Source: DASWJZ01 sp963814905
GTDB lineage: Bacteria; Pseudomonadota; Alphaproteobacteria; Rhizobiales; Afifellaceae
Direction: 5' to 3'
NCBI GenBank assembly: GCA_963814905.1
Contig: CAWFEM010000008.1
Span: 124,001-188,000, forward strand
Length of the DNA: 64,000 bases
Below the pieces are notes generated by a model. The model searched no databases. It saw only the letters and a list, made by a program, of their open reading frames with translations, and was not told the origin of the DNA. Position 1 is the stretch's first letter; the number at the start of each line of letters is the position of its first letter. Shown here piece by piece: positions 8,482 to 18,006 of the stretch. The translations under genes and the position numbers were made by a program.

Positions 8482-9471
8482 TCACGCGTCGAGCCCTTCG
8501 AAGAGCGCCGTCGACAGATAGCGCTCGGCGAAGGAGGGGATGATGACGACGATGGTCTTGCCGGAAAACTCCGGCCGCCGGCCGACCTTGAGCGCCGCCG
8601 CAATGGCTCCCCCCGACGAGATGCCGACCGGGATGCCTTCCAACCTCGCGGCGAGCCGCGCATAGGTGAAGGCCTCCTCGCTCGTTACCGTCACGACCTC
8701 GTCGTAGATCTTGGTGTCGAGCACCGGCGGCACGAAGCCCGCACCGATCCCCTGGATCTTGTGCGGGCCCGGCTCGCCGCCGGAGAGGATGGGGCTTTCC
8801 GCCGGCTCCACCGCGACGATGTGGAGGCTCGGCTTGCGCGGCTTCAGGGCCTGGCCGACGCCGGTGATGGTTCCGCCCGTCCCGATGCCGGAGACGAAGA
8901 CGTCGATGTCGCCGCCCGTATCGTTCCAGATTTCCTCCGCCGTGGTCTTGCGGTGGATTTCAGGGTTCGCCGGGTTCTCGAATTGCTGCGGGATGACGGC
9001 TCCCGGCGTCATCGCCTTCAGCTCCTCGGCCTTGGCGATGGCGCCGCGCATGCCCTTCGCGCCCTCGGTCAGCACGAGCTCTGCGCCCAACAGGCGCAGC
9101 ATCTTGCGCCGCTCCACGCTCATTGTCTCCGGCATGACGAGGATCATCCGGTAGCCCTTGGCGGCGGCCGCGAAGGCGAGCGCGATACCGGTATTGCCGG
9201 AGGTCGGCTCGATCAGCGTCGTCTCGCCCGGCTTGATGCGCCCGTCCTTCTCCATCGCTTCGATCATGGAAACGCCGATCCGGTCCTTGACGCTCGCGAT
9301 CGGGTTGAAGAATTCCAGCTTGGCGACGAGCCGCGCGGCGACGCCCTCGGCCTTGGCGATCTTATCGAGACGGACGAGCGGCGTGTCGCCGATCGTCTCG
9401 GTGATGGAATCGTAGATCCGGCCACGCCCCGGGACGTGGGCGGATGCGGCCGTCTTCGGCGCGTCGTTCAT
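8482..9471 (-). CDS. cysK: Cysteine synthase (O-acetylserine sulfhydrylase)
   Basis: PLP enzyme of 329 residues making cysteine from O-acetylserine and sulfide. Visible are the PLP lysine in SVKDRIG, the substrate loop PTSGNTGIAL, and the phosphate-binding SGIGTGGTITGVG. Length and motifs match CysK/CysM; SGNTG with a full-length C-terminus favours CysK. The frame opens to 9540, but ATG 9471 (GGAG upstream, MNDAPKT...) fits the family start. Followed on the same strand by the HAD hydrolase gene. Confidence 0.92.
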   Translation of the reverse strand: MNDAPKTAASAHVPGRGRIYDSITETIGDTPLVRLDKIAKAEGVAARLVAKLEFFNPIASVKDRIGVSMIEAMEKDGRIKPGETTLIEPTSGNTGIALAFAAAAKGYRMILVMPETMSVERRKMLRLLGAELVLTEGAKGMRGAIAKAEELKAMTPGAVIPQQFENPANPEIHRKTTAEEIWNDTGGDIDVFVSGIGTGGTITGVGQALKPRKPSLHIVAVEPAESPILSGGEPGPHKIQGIGAGFVPPVLDTKIYDEVVTVTSEEAFTYARLAARLEGIPVGISSGGAIAAALKVGRRPEFSGKTIVVIIPSFAERYLSTALFEGLDA

Positions 9472-9605
9472 GCTGGGCTCCGTTTTCTTTTCGTGCGTGC
9501 GCTTCCTTCCGCGCGGCAGGATAGCAGAAGAGAGCGCCATTCCGATTCAGGGTTTCTTGAGGCGCCCGCCCTATCTTTTGCGGACGCAGCACGAAGAGCA
9601 GCCGC

Positions 9606-11213
9606 ATGGGTCTTTCTACAACCAAGGGTTTTGCCGGCTTCATCATGCGCCACAGATTCACGATCTGGGACTTCGCGGTTGTTCTGGCGGCCGCGATCGC
9701 CCTGCTCTTCCTGAGCGCGGAATACGACATCTTGCGCGTCGTGGGACTGAGGCAGGGGCAGGCGGCGTTAATCGAGGTCGGCGAGCTCATCCTCATCTCG
9801 CTTATTCTGAGCGGTCTCCTGTTTGTCGCGCTGCGGCGCATGCGTGCGCAGCAGCGCGAGGTGGCGCGCCGGACCGCGGCGGAGAACAAGGCGAGGGAGC
9901 TGGCGTTCCAGGATCCGCTGACGGGTCTCCCGAACCGGCGGCAATTCGACGAGGCTGTGGCCGCCGCCTTGGCGGCGCCACCGGGAGTGGACCGCGTTCA
10001 TGCGGTCTTCCTCCTCGATCTGAACGGTTTCAAGAACGTGAACGACCTGTTCGGCCATCCGACCGGCGACATCGCGTTGCGCGTGGTGGCGACGCGGCTC
10101 GCGGCGGTCGCGCGGGAATCGGGTGATCTCGTGTCGCGCATCGGGGGCGACGAGTTCGGCATGCTGGCCACGCAATTGCGCGGGCCGGAGGACGCCACCG
10201 GAATCGCCTTGCGGCTCATCGCTGCTTTGAACGAGCCGGTACAGGTCGACGAGACTTCGCACAATTTCGGAGTCGGAATTGGCATCGCGATATTTCCGCG
10301 CGACGGCAATACGCGGGAGGAAATCATCCGGCGCGCCGATATCGCGCTTTACCGCGCCAAGTCCGAGCCGGGGTCGAATCTGCGGTTCTTCGAAGAGAAG
10401 ATGGACGCCCAGATTCGCGAGCGCGCGATCGTCGAGGCGGAGCTGCGGCGTGCGGTCGCCGATGACGTCATCAAACCACGCTATCAGCCGATCGTCGATC
10501 TGGCGACGGGCGCGATCGCCGGCTTCGAGGCCTTTCCCCGCTGGCACCATGATCTCCTGGGCGAAGTGCCGCCGGAGCGGTTCATTCCGCTCGCGGAGGA
10601 AACCGGCCTGATCCGGTCGCTCACCGAACAACTTCTGCGCGCCGCCTGCTCCGATGCGAGCCATTGGCCCGCCGAGACGCGTCTCGCCATGAATGTCTCC
10701 GCCCGGCAATTGCGCATGCCCGGCTTCGGCTTGAGCGTTCTTGCGATCCTCGTTGATACGGGGTTTCAGCCGCACAGACTCGAGATCGAAGTGAGCGAGA
10801 GCGCCCTTGTGCGGGACATGAGCGGCGTCGACGCCGCCTTCGCCGAATTGCGAAAAGTCGGCGTCAAGATCGTGCTCGACGATTTCGGCACCGGCTATTC
10901 GAGCCTCTATCACCTGCGCAACTTCAAGGTCGACCGCATCAAGATCGACCGCACCTTCGTGGAGAGGATGGGCGAGGAAGGGGAAAGCGCGGCGATCGTG
11001 CGCGCGCTGCTCGGCCTCGGTCACGGTCTCGGCGTGGAGGTGACGGCCGCGGGCATCGAGACTGCGCTCCAGCGCGAGATGCTTGCCGGCGAAGGCTGCG
11101 ATCAGGGGCAGGGGGATCTCTTCAGTCACCCGATCACGGGGGCGGAGGCGCAGGCGCTCTTCGACAAGAAGCCGGCGCGGCTCTCGTTGCCGGCCACGGC
11201 ACGCCGAGCCTGA
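9606..11213 (+). CDS. Membrane GGDEF-EAL protein (degenerate EAL)
   Basis: A 535-residue c-di-GMP signalling protein. Two transmembrane helices (about 18-38 and 55-75) anchor a GGDEF domain (about 95-260) with an intact SRIGGDEFG active site, followed by an EAL domain (about 275-525). In the EAL domain the signature is EAF, and the later AEGVET block reads AAGIET, while the MNVS, LDDFGTGYSS and IKIDRTF blocks are kept. The cyclase is likely active; phosphodiesterase activity is doubtful. It is a single gene on the plus strand. Confidence 0.88.
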   Translation: MGLSTTKGFAGFIMRHRFTIWDFAVVLAAAIALLFLSAEYDILRVVGLRQGQAALIEVGELILISLILSGLLFVALRRMRAQQREVARRTAAENKARELAFQDPLTGLPNRRQFDEAVAAALAAPPGVDRVHAVFLLDLNGFKNVNDLFGHPTGDIALRVVATRLAAVARESGDLVSRIGGDEFGMLATQLRGPEDATGIALRLIAALNEPVQVDETSHNFGVGIGIAIFPRDGNTREEIIRRADIALYRAKSEPGSNLRFFEEKMDAQIRERAIVEAELRRAVADDVIKPRYQPIVDLATGAIAGFEAFPRWHHDLLGEVPPERFIPLAEETGLIRSLTEQLLRAACSDASHWPAETRLAMNVSARQLRMPGFGLSVLAILVDTGFQPHRLEIEVSESALVRDMSGVDAAFAELRKVGVKIVLDDFGTGYSSLYHLRNFKVDRIKIDRTFVERMGEEGESAAIVRALLGLGHGLGVEVTAAGIETALQREMLAGEGCDQGQGDLFSHPITGAEAQALFDKKPARLSLPATARRA

Positions 11214-11234
11214 GGAGCGAACTCGACCGACCAG

Positions 11235-11705
11235 CTAGCCGGTGGAGCCGAAACCTCCGTCGCCGCGCGCGGTCGCCACCGAGAATTCCTCCACCACGCG
11301 GAATTTCGGGCGAAGGAGCGGCAGGAACACCGCCTGCGCGATGCGATCACCGGGATTGATGATGACGGGCGGCGTGCCGACCGCGTTGCGGTTGACGAGC
11401 GGGATCAGCCACGGGCCGGCGTAGTCCGGGTCGATGGTTCCGACCGCCTGGCCGAGGACGATGCCGCGCCGCGCGCCGAGCCCGCTTCTCGGCAACACCA
11501 GCGCCACGACGTCTGGGCGGTTGATGAGGATCGCGACGCCGGAGGGGACCATGACGGCGGGCGCCTGCGGCTCGATCGCGATCGGTGCGTCTATGCAGGC
11601 GCGGAGATCGAGCCCCGCCGCCATGTCGGAGTGATAGGCGGGAAGGCCCCATTCGTGGAGCCGCGCGTCGAGGATTTTCAGTTCGAATTCCAGCCCGCCG
11701 CCCAT
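11235..11705 (-). CDS. dut: dUTP diphosphatase
   Basis: Trimeric dUTPase of 156 residues hydrolysing dUTP to dUMP and PPi. All five motifs are recognisable, including AGLDLRA, PRSGLGARRGI, the uridine-binding GTIDPDYAGPW, GDRIAQAVF and the C-terminal GGFGSTG arm. It usually directly follows coaBC in this group; here gcd lies between them. The start ATG 11705 gives the standard length. Confidence 0.95.
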   Translation of the reverse strand: MGGGLEFELKILDARLHEWGLPAYHSDMAAGLDLRACIDAPIAIEPQAPAVMVPSGVAILINRPDVVALVLPRSGLGARRGIVLGQAVGTIDPDYAGPWLIPLVNRNAVGTPPVIINPGDRIAQAVFLPLLRPKFRVVEEFSVATARGDGGFGSTG

Positions 11706-11762
11706 GCGTCCTATCGCCTCCCCGGTGCGCGCCGATTACCGGCGCGCGATGGGAGAAGCAAG

Positions 11763-14249
11763 TCAGCTTGAGGGAAGCGTGTAGGCAATGATGGAGTCGC
11801 CCGGGTCGGTGCCGGTCGAGCCATGGCCGCCGGCGACCACCACGACGTACTGCTTGCCGCCTTGCTCGTAGGTCATCGGCGTCGCCTGGCCGCCCGCCGG
11901 AAGCCGCGCTTCCCACAACTGCTCGCCGGTCGCGACGTCGAAGGCGCGCGCGTAATTATCGACATTGCCGCTGTAGAACGCGATGCCGCCCGCGGTGAGG
12001 AGCGGGCCGCCGATGCCCGGTACGCCCAACCTGAGCGGCAGCGGAAGCGGCGTGCGGTCCTGCACCGTGCCGTTCTTGTGCTGCCACACGATCTTGCCGG
12101 TGGTGAGGTCGGCGCCCGCGACATAACCCCAAGGTGGCTGCTGGCAGGGGATTCCGATCGGCGACAGGAAGGGATGAAGGTCGACGGCATAGGGCGCGCC
12201 GAAATTCTCGTTGATGCCGACCGAGTCTTCCTCCGACACGTAGTGCTCGGTCGGGTTCTCGCGCGGGATAAGCCGGGAGACAAAGGCGAGGTAGACGGGC
12301 GTCGCGAAGAGCATCTGCCGCTTCGGATCGACGGCGATGCCGCCCCAGTTGAAGACGCCGAAATTGCCCGGATAAATGAGCGACGCCTGCTCGGACGGCG
12401 GCGTGAAGCGGCCCTCGTAGCGCATCCTCTGGAATTCGATGCGGCAGGCGAGCTGGTCAAACATCGTTCCACCCCACATGTCCCGTCCCTGCAGCGCCTT
12501 CGGATCGAAGGAGATCGCCGAGACGGGCTGCGTCGGCGCCGCTTGGTCGCCCTTCGCGGCGCCCTGCGGCGCCTTCGTCTCGGTCACCGGCAGGATCGGC
12601 TCGCCGGTCTCGCGGTTCAGCACGAAGATCTCGCCTTGCTTCGTCGCCTGCACGAGCGCCGGGACCTTGGCGCCGTCGATCGTCAGGTCGATCAGCGTCG
12701 GCTGCGCCGGGACGTCGTAGTCCCAGAGGTCGTGATGAACAGTCTGGAACACCCAGCGGAGCTTGCCTGTGTCGAGATCGAGCGCGACGACGGAGGAAGA
12801 GAACCGCTCGACGTTTTCGGAGCGATTGCCGCCGTACTGGTCCGGCGGCTGATTGCCGAGCGGCGCGTAGACGAGGCCGAGATCGGTATCGGCGCTCAGC
12901 GTCGACCAGGCGTTCGGTGAGTTCGCCGTGTAGGTCGCATCAGGTTGAATCGGCGCTGTCGCGTCGGGATTGCCGGAATCGAAGTTCCAGACCAAGGCGC
13001 CGGTGTCGACATCGTAGGCGCGGATGACACCCGATTGCTCCGTGGTCGACACGTTGTCATTGACGGCTCCGCCCACGACGATGAGCCCGCTGGCGATGAC
13101 CGGCGCGGATGTCGAGTAGTAGGAGCCGGGGTTCCAGTTCGGCATGTTCCTGGAGAGGTCGATCGTGCCGGCGTCGGCGAAGTTGGCGCAGACCGCGCCG
13201 GTATCGGCATTGAGCGCGATCAGGCGCGCATCGGCGGTCGGCATGTAGATGCGCCGCGGACATTCTTGGGCGAGCGCCGCGCGCCGGGCGTCGGTGGTGT
13301 CGCTCGGCGCGGTCGACGTCGTAGGCGCCGTTGGCGCGGTGGCGGCAGCGGACTGTGCGTCGGAAGGCGTCGGCGTTGCGGGCGCCGCCGCGGCCGAGCC
13401 GGCCGCCGCTTCATAATAGGAGACGCCGCGGCAGGTCTGGTGCTGGCGGCTCTGGCTTGGCTCGATACCCGGATCGTAGCGCCAGCGCTCTTCGCCGGTT
13501 GCCGCGTCGAGCGCGATCACGAGATCATGCGGCGTGCAGAGATAGACCGTGTTGCCGATCTTGAGCGGTGTCACCTCGTAGGTGGTCTCGGTCGTGTCGC
13601 CCGGCTGCCTCACATCGCCGGTGTGATAGTGCCAGGCGACCTGGAGCTTGGCGACGTTCTTGGGCGTGATCTCGGCAAGTGGCGAGTAGCGCTGGCCGGC
13701 ATCGGTCCGCCCGTAGGCGTGCCATTCGCCGGCCGGGACGGCACCCGCCAGTGTCGCGTCGGCCGAACCGTTGGATGCTGCGATCGTGCCTTCGGTTTTA
13801 TGCGGATCATTGGCTGCTGCGATGACGGCGATAATCGCGGCGACGGCGATCGAGGCGCTGAGAGCGAGGCCCGCGCCTCGCCAGCCCGCTGGTGGCCGGT
13901 CGCCGAATTGCGGAACGAGGGCGCGCGTCACCCACGGCATGACAAGCCACACGCCAAGAAGCACGACGATGTCGCCGCGCGGCGCGAGCGCCCACCAATC
14001 GAGACCCACTTCGTAATAGGCCCAGCCAAGAGAGCCGATGACGACGAGGGCGTAGACGAGGAGTGCGGCGGGACGCCTGAGGACCAGAAGAACGGCTGTC
14101 AGGATGAAGCCGATTGCGACGACGAGATAGTACCAGGAGCCGCCGAGCGCGGCGAGCCAGACGCCGCCGATCGCGAGAGCTAAACCGGCTAAGAAGAAGA
14201 CCGCGCCGGAGATCCATAGAACCGGCCGCGTTTGCGAGAAATTCCACAT
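11763..14249 (-). CDS. gcd: Membrane-bound PQQ-dependent glucose dehydrogenase
   Basis: Quinoprotein of 828 residues oxidising glucose to gluconolactone in the periplasm and passing electrons to ubiquinone. About five N-terminal transmembrane helices (residues 8-145) are followed by an eight-bladed PQQ propeller (GEWHAYGRTDAGQRYSPL onward, with W-motif repeats such as TGKIVWQHKNG). An Ala/Thr/Pro/Ser-rich insertion of about 40 residues (280-325) interrupts the propeller after CRGVSYYEA, longer than the segment I recall in E. coli Gcd. It lies between coaBC and dut, all on the minus strand. Confidence 0.94.
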   Translation of the reverse strand: MWNFSQTRPVLWISGAVFFLAGLALAIGGVWLAALGGSWYYLVVAIGFILTAVLLVLRRPAALLVYALVVIGSLGWAYYEVGLDWWALAPRGDIVVLLGVWLVMPWVTRALVPQFGDRPPAGWRGAGLALSASIAVAAIIAVIAAANDPHKTEGTIAASNGSADATLAGAVPAGEWHAYGRTDAGQRYSPLAEITPKNVAKLQVAWHYHTGDVRQPGDTTETTYEVTPLKIGNTVYLCTPHDLVIALDAATGEERWRYDPGIEPSQSRQHQTCRGVSYYEAAAGSAAAAPATPTPSDAQSAAATAPTAPTTSTAPSDTTDARRAALAQECPRRIYMPTADARLIALNADTGAVCANFADAGTIDLSRNMPNWNPGSYYSTSAPVIASGLIVVGGAVNDNVSTTEQSGVIRAYDVDTGALVWNFDSGNPDATAPIQPDATYTANSPNAWSTLSADTDLGLVYAPLGNQPPDQYGGNRSENVERFSSSVVALDLDTGKLRWVFQTVHHDLWDYDVPAQPTLIDLTIDGAKVPALVQATKQGEIFVLNRETGEPILPVTETKAPQGAAKGDQAAPTQPVSAISFDPKALQGRDMWGGTMFDQLACRIEFQRMRYEGRFTPPSEQASLIYPGNFGVFNWGGIAVDPKRQMLFATPVYLAFVSRLIPRENPTEHYVSEEDSVGINENFGAPYAVDLHPFLSPIGIPCQQPPWGYVAGADLTTGKIVWQHKNGTVQDRTPLPLPLRLGVPGIGGPLLTAGGIAFYSGNVDNYARAFDVATGEQLWEARLPAGGQATPMTYEQGGKQYVVVVAGGHGSTGTDPGDSIIAYTLPSS

Positions 14250-14357
14250 AAAAGCACTGCCTCCGCTTTTGGACGTAGGGAAGGGCGTGCCGATTCAATG
14301 TGCGGTTGGGGGAATCGTTCGCGGGCTTGCGAACGTCGCTACGTTTTGTCGCGAAAA

Positions 14358-15563
14358 CTATTTCGTGCCGAGATGCGCGGCGATGCGCGCGACGAGCTTC
14401 GCGGCGACCTCAGCCTTCGACATTTCAGGCCAGTCTTCCACACCCGACGCGGTGACGAGATGCACGCGGTTCCGCGCCCCGCCCATGACGCCGCTGGCGG
14501 GCGACACGTCGTTTGCGACGATCCAGTCGCAGCCCTTCTTCCTGAGCTTCGCCTTGGCGTTCGCCACGACGTCGTCCGTCTCCGCGGCGAAGCCGATAAG
14601 AAGCGTCGGCCGCTGCGTATGCCGCGCGAGCCCGGCGAGGATGTCGGGGTTCTCGATCAACGCCAGCGATGGCGGGGCGTTCCCGTCCTTCTTGATCTTG
14701 GCTGTCCCTGCATCGACCCGCCAGTCGGCGACCGCCGCCGCCAGCACCGCGATGTCGGCGGGAAGGGCGTTCTCCACCGCGTCTTTCATCTCGCGCGCCG
14801 TTGCGACCGGGATTGTGCGCACGTTCGGCGGCGGCGGGAGTTCGACCGGCCCGCTCACCAATGTCACCGCCGCGCCGGCTTCCGCGAGAGCGGCGGCGAT
14901 CGCGTGGCCCTGCCGGCCGGAAGAGCGGTTGGCGATATAGCGTACCGGATCGATCGGCTCCTTCGTCGGCCCGGAGGTGACGATCGCGCGTTTTCCCGAA
15001 AGCGGCCCGGAGGCCGGTGCGAAATGCGCCTTGATCGCGGCCAGGATATCCGCCGGCTCGGCGAGCCGACCGATCCCGGCTTCGTTCGCTTCCGCCATCT
15101 CGCCTTCCGCAGGCCCAACGAAGCGAACACCGTCGGCTTGAAGCTGCGCGACGTTGCGCTGCGTTGCCGCGTTCGCCCACATTTTCGGGTTCATCGCCGG
15201 CGCGACGAGCACCGGATGGTCGGTTGCGAGCAGGATCGCGGAGGCGAGGTCGTCGGCGAGCCCGTGCGCCATCTTGGCGAGGAGGTCGGCGGTCGCCGGC
15301 GCAACCACGATCAGATCGGCCTCGCGCGCCAGCCTGATGTGGCCCACAGCGTCCTCGTCCTCAGGATCGAAGAGGCTCTGGAACACGCGCTCGCCGGTGA
15401 TCGCCGACACCGAAAGCGGCGTCACGAAATGATGCGCCGAGCGGCTCATCGCGGCGCGCACGTTCGCGCCCTCGTCCTTCAGCCGGCGGACGAGTTCCAG
15501 GACCTTGTAGGCGGCGATGCCGCCACCGATGACGATCAGGATTTTCCGGCCGGTGAGAGACAT
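14358..15563 (-). CDS. coaBC: Bifunctional phosphopantothenoylcysteine decarboxylase/ligase
   Basis: Two-domain coenzyme A enzyme of about 401 residues. The N-terminal flavodoxin-like CoaC domain has GGGIAAYKVLEL, the catalytic His in SAHHFVTPLS and the PAMNPKMW substrate clamp. The C-terminal CoaB domain has SSGRQGHAIAAAL and AAVADWRV...KIKK. ATG 15563 is preferred to the TTG at 15590 because the protein then begins MSLTGRKILI, the family start. It begins 4 bp after the ubiB stop. Confidence 0.94.
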   Translation of the reverse strand: MSLTGRKILIVIGGGIAAYKVLELVRRLKDEGANVRAAMSRSAHHFVTPLSVSAITGERVFQSLFDPEDEDAVGHIRLAREADLIVVAPATADLLAKMAHGLADDLASAILLATDHPVLVAPAMNPKMWANAATQRNVAQLQADGVRFVGPAEGEMAEANEAGIGRLAEPADILAAIKAHFAPASGPLSGKRAIVTSGPTKEPIDPVRYIANRSSGRQGHAIAAALAEAGAAVTLVSGPVELPPPPNVRTIPVATAREMKDAVENALPADIAVLAAAVADWRVDAGTAKIKKDGNAPPSLALIENPDILAGLARHTQRPTLLIGFAAETDDVVANAKAKLRKKGCDWIVANDVSPASGVMGGARNRVHLVTASGVEDWPEMSKAEVAAKLVARIAAHLGTK

Positions 15564-15567
15564 GGCG

Positions 15568-17151
15568 CTAGCGTAGCACCGAAATGACAATGGCAGCGAT
15601 GGCCGCCCCGGCGGCGGAAAGCGCGATCACCCACAGCGCGACCCGGCCGGAGCGCCCGTAACGCGCGACTTCATGGCCGATTCCCTCCACCGTCAGAGGA
15701 TCGAGGCGCACGCCACGCACCGCCATCTGGTCGAGTTCCTGGCTCAGCCGCTCGGCGCGCCGCGTGAGCTCCGGCACCTGGCCCGCGAAATGGCTGAGCG
15801 CGGAGAGTGCGCCACCGGCCTGCTCCAGCCGCCCGGTCGGGCCAAGATTGCGCTCGATCCATTTCCCCACGACCGGTTCGGCCGTGCTCCACATGTCGAA
15901 CTCCGGGTCGAGCCGCCGCGCGACGCCTTCCACCACCACCATGGTCTTCTGCAGGAGCACCAGCTCCGGCCGCGTCTGCATGTCGAAGAGGTCGGTCACC
16001 TCGAAGAGCAGGCCAAGCAGCTTTGCCATCGAGATCTCGCTCGCGCGGTGCCCATGGATCGGCTCGCCGATGGCGCGCAGCGCCTGCGCGAAATCCTCTG
16101 CCGAATGCGCCCGCGGCACGTAGCCCGCCTCGATATGCACCTCGGCGATGCGCTGGTAGTCGCGCCGGATGAAGCCGAAGAGGATTTCCGCGAGAAAGCG
16201 GCGCTCCTTCGGCCCGATGCGTCCCATGATGCCCAGGTCGACGGCGACGAGCCGGCCCTGCGCGTCGACGAAGAGGTTCCCCTCGTGCATGTCGGCGTGG
16301 AAGAAACCGTCGCGCAGCGCATGGCGCAGGAAGCTCTGCACGACGGAAGTCGCAATGCGCTTCGGGTCGTGGCCGGCGGCGACGATCGCGTCCCGGTCGG
16401 CGAGCCGTGTCCCCTCCACCCATTCGGTGACGAGCACGTCGCGGCCGGTCAGCTCCCAATTGACCGCGGGGAGGTGGAAGTCCGGTTCCAGCGTGACGTT
16501 CTCCGTCATCTCCGAATAGGCGGCGGCTTCAAGCCTCAGATCCATCTCCAGCGAGACGCTGCGCTGCAGGATGTCCACGACCGCTATCGGCCGCAGCCGC
16601 CGCGCCTCCGGCGCGTTCTGCTCAACGAAGCGGGCGCCGGCATAGAAGGTGCGGAGATCGCGGGCGAAGCGGCGGCGCACGCCTGGCCTCAGAACCTTTA
16701 CCGCGACCGTCTGCGGTCCTTCGGCGCGGATCAGCACGGCCTTGTGCACCTGCGCGATCGAGGCGGCGGCGACGGAGTCGGAGAAGCTCTCGAAGACGGA
16801 TTCGATCGGCTGGCCGAGCGACTCCTCCACGATTCGCCGCGCTTCCTCGGTCGGGAAGGGGGGCAGGTCGTCCTTAAGGGCGGCGAGCGAGTCCGCCATC
16901 TCGGCTCCGACGATGTCTTGCCGCGTGGCGAGGAACTGCCCGAGCTTGATGTAGGAGGGGCCGAGCCGGTTCATCGCGTCGGAGATGCGCTGGCCGCGCT
17001 CCGCGGGGGTCGCGCCGCGCCGCTCGATGAGCTGCGCGAGCCGGAACGGTCCCTGCGCCCGCGGCGGCAGCTCCCCGATATCGAGGAAGTTGAAGAAGCC
17101 GGCGCGGGCAAGCACGTAGCCTGCGCGCAGGAGCCGCACGAGATCACGCAC
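15568..17151 (-). CDS. ubiB: UbiB, ABC1-family atypical kinase for ubiquinone biosynthesis
   Basis: Membrane-associated ATPase/kinase-like protein of 527 residues needed for ubiquinone synthesis. The ABC1 hallmarks are present: KxGQ (IKLGQFLATR), the Ala-rich AAASIAQVH loop, the lysine in VKVLRPG, and the HADMHEGN catalytic loop with DLG in place of DFG. A C-terminal hydrophobic helix (last ~25 residues) anchors it. It begins with GTG 11 bp after ubiE, consistent with the ubiE-ubiB-coaBC operon. Confidence 0.94.
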   Translation of the reverse strand: MRDLVRLLRAGYVLARAGFFNFLDIGELPPRAQGPFRLAQLIERRGATPAERGQRISDAMNRLGPSYIKLGQFLATRQDIVGAEMADSLAALKDDLPPFPTEEARRIVEESLGQPIESVFESFSDSVAAASIAQVHKAVLIRAEGPQTVAVKVLRPGVRRRFARDLRTFYAGARFVEQNAPEARRLRPIAVVDILQRSVSLEMDLRLEAAAYSEMTENVTLEPDFHLPAVNWELTGRDVLVTEWVEGTRLADRDAIVAAGHDPKRIATSVVQSFLRHALRDGFFHADMHEGNLFVDAQGRLVAVDLGIMGRIGPKERRFLAEILFGFIRRDYQRIAEVHIEAGYVPRAHSAEDFAQALRAIGEPIHGHRASEISMAKLLGLLFEVTDLFDMQTRPELVLLQKTMVVVEGVARRLDPEFDMWSTAEPVVGKWIERNLGPTGRLEQAGGALSALSHFAGQVPELTRRAERLSQELDQMAVRGVRLDPLTVEGIGHEVARYGRSGRVALWVIALSAAGAAIAAIVISVLR

Positions 17152-17162
17152 GCCGGGGTCCT

Positions 17163-17912
17163 CTAGAGCTTCCAGCCGGAATGGAGCGCGGCGATGCCGC
17201 CCGAGAAATTCCGGTAGGTGACGCGCGCAAAGCCGGCGTCGCGGATCATCGCGGCGAAGCGCTCCTGATTGGGGAAGGTGCGGATGGATTCCACGAGATA
17301 CTGATAGGATTCCGCGTCGCCGGCGACGGCGTGTCCGAGCCGCGGGATGACGTTGAAGGAAAAAGCGTCGTAGAGGCGGTCGAGCATCGGCGTCTCCACC
17401 GCGGAGAATTCCAGGCAGAGGAAGCGCCCGCCATGCTTCAGCACGCGAAACGCCTCGCTGAGCGCGGCCTCGATGCGCGGCACGTTGCGGATGCCGAAGG
17501 CGATCGTGAAGGCGTCGAAGCTCGCGGTCTCGAACGGAAGCGTCTCGGCGTTTCCCTCCACGAAGGCGACGTTTGCGAAGCCGCGCTTCTCGGCCCGCGC
17601 GCGGCCGACATCGAGCATCGACGCGTTGATGTCGACGACCGTGCAGTCGGCGTGCCCGTCGGAGCGCTCCGAAACGCGGAAGGCGATGTCGCCGGTGCCG
17701 CCTGCGACGTCCACCAGCAGCCAGGGCCGGCCGCGCTTCGGCGGATTGAGCGCGGAGACCATGGCGCTTTTCCAGGCGCGGTGCAGGCCGCCGGACATCA
17801 GATCGTTCATGAGATCGTAGCGCCGCGCGACGCTGGAGAAGACGTCGTCGACCATCGCCTGCTTGTCGGAAAGCGGGACGTTCTCGAAGCCGAAGGAAAC
17901 GCGGTCACTCAT
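17163..17912 (-). CDS. ubiE: Demethylmenaquinone/ubiquinone C-methyltransferase
   Basis: SAM-dependent C-methyltransferase of 249 residues in quinone biosynthesis. Motif I (LLVDVAGGTGDIAFR) and the UbiE signatures YDLMNDLMSGGLHRAWK, AFGIRNV and the RVLKHGGRFLCLEF block are clear. The frame is open upstream to 18266 on the opposite strand of mutM, but MSDRVSFGFE at 17912 is the conserved start. It is the first gene of ubiE-ubiB-coaBC and is divergent from mutM. Confidence 0.95.
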   Translation of the reverse strand: MSDRVSFGFENVPLSDKQAMVDDVFSSVARRYDLMNDLMSGGLHRAWKSAMVSALNPPKRGRPWLLVDVAGGTGDIAFRVSERSDGHADCTVVDINASMLDVGRARAEKRGFANVAFVEGNAETLPFETASFDAFTIAFGIRNVPRIEAALSEAFRVLKHGGRFLCLEFSAVETPMLDRLYDAFSFNVIPRLGHAVAGDAESYQYLVESIRTFPNQERFAAMIRDAGFARVTYRNFSGGIAALHSGWKL

Positions 17913-18006
17913 GGTTCGGCGGTGTTTTGCTGTATGAAGCCCGCGCGGACCATAAAGGAACGCGTCTTGCCGCGCCATTAAGGCGGGAACCCTGGGAAAA
18001 GCCCGA

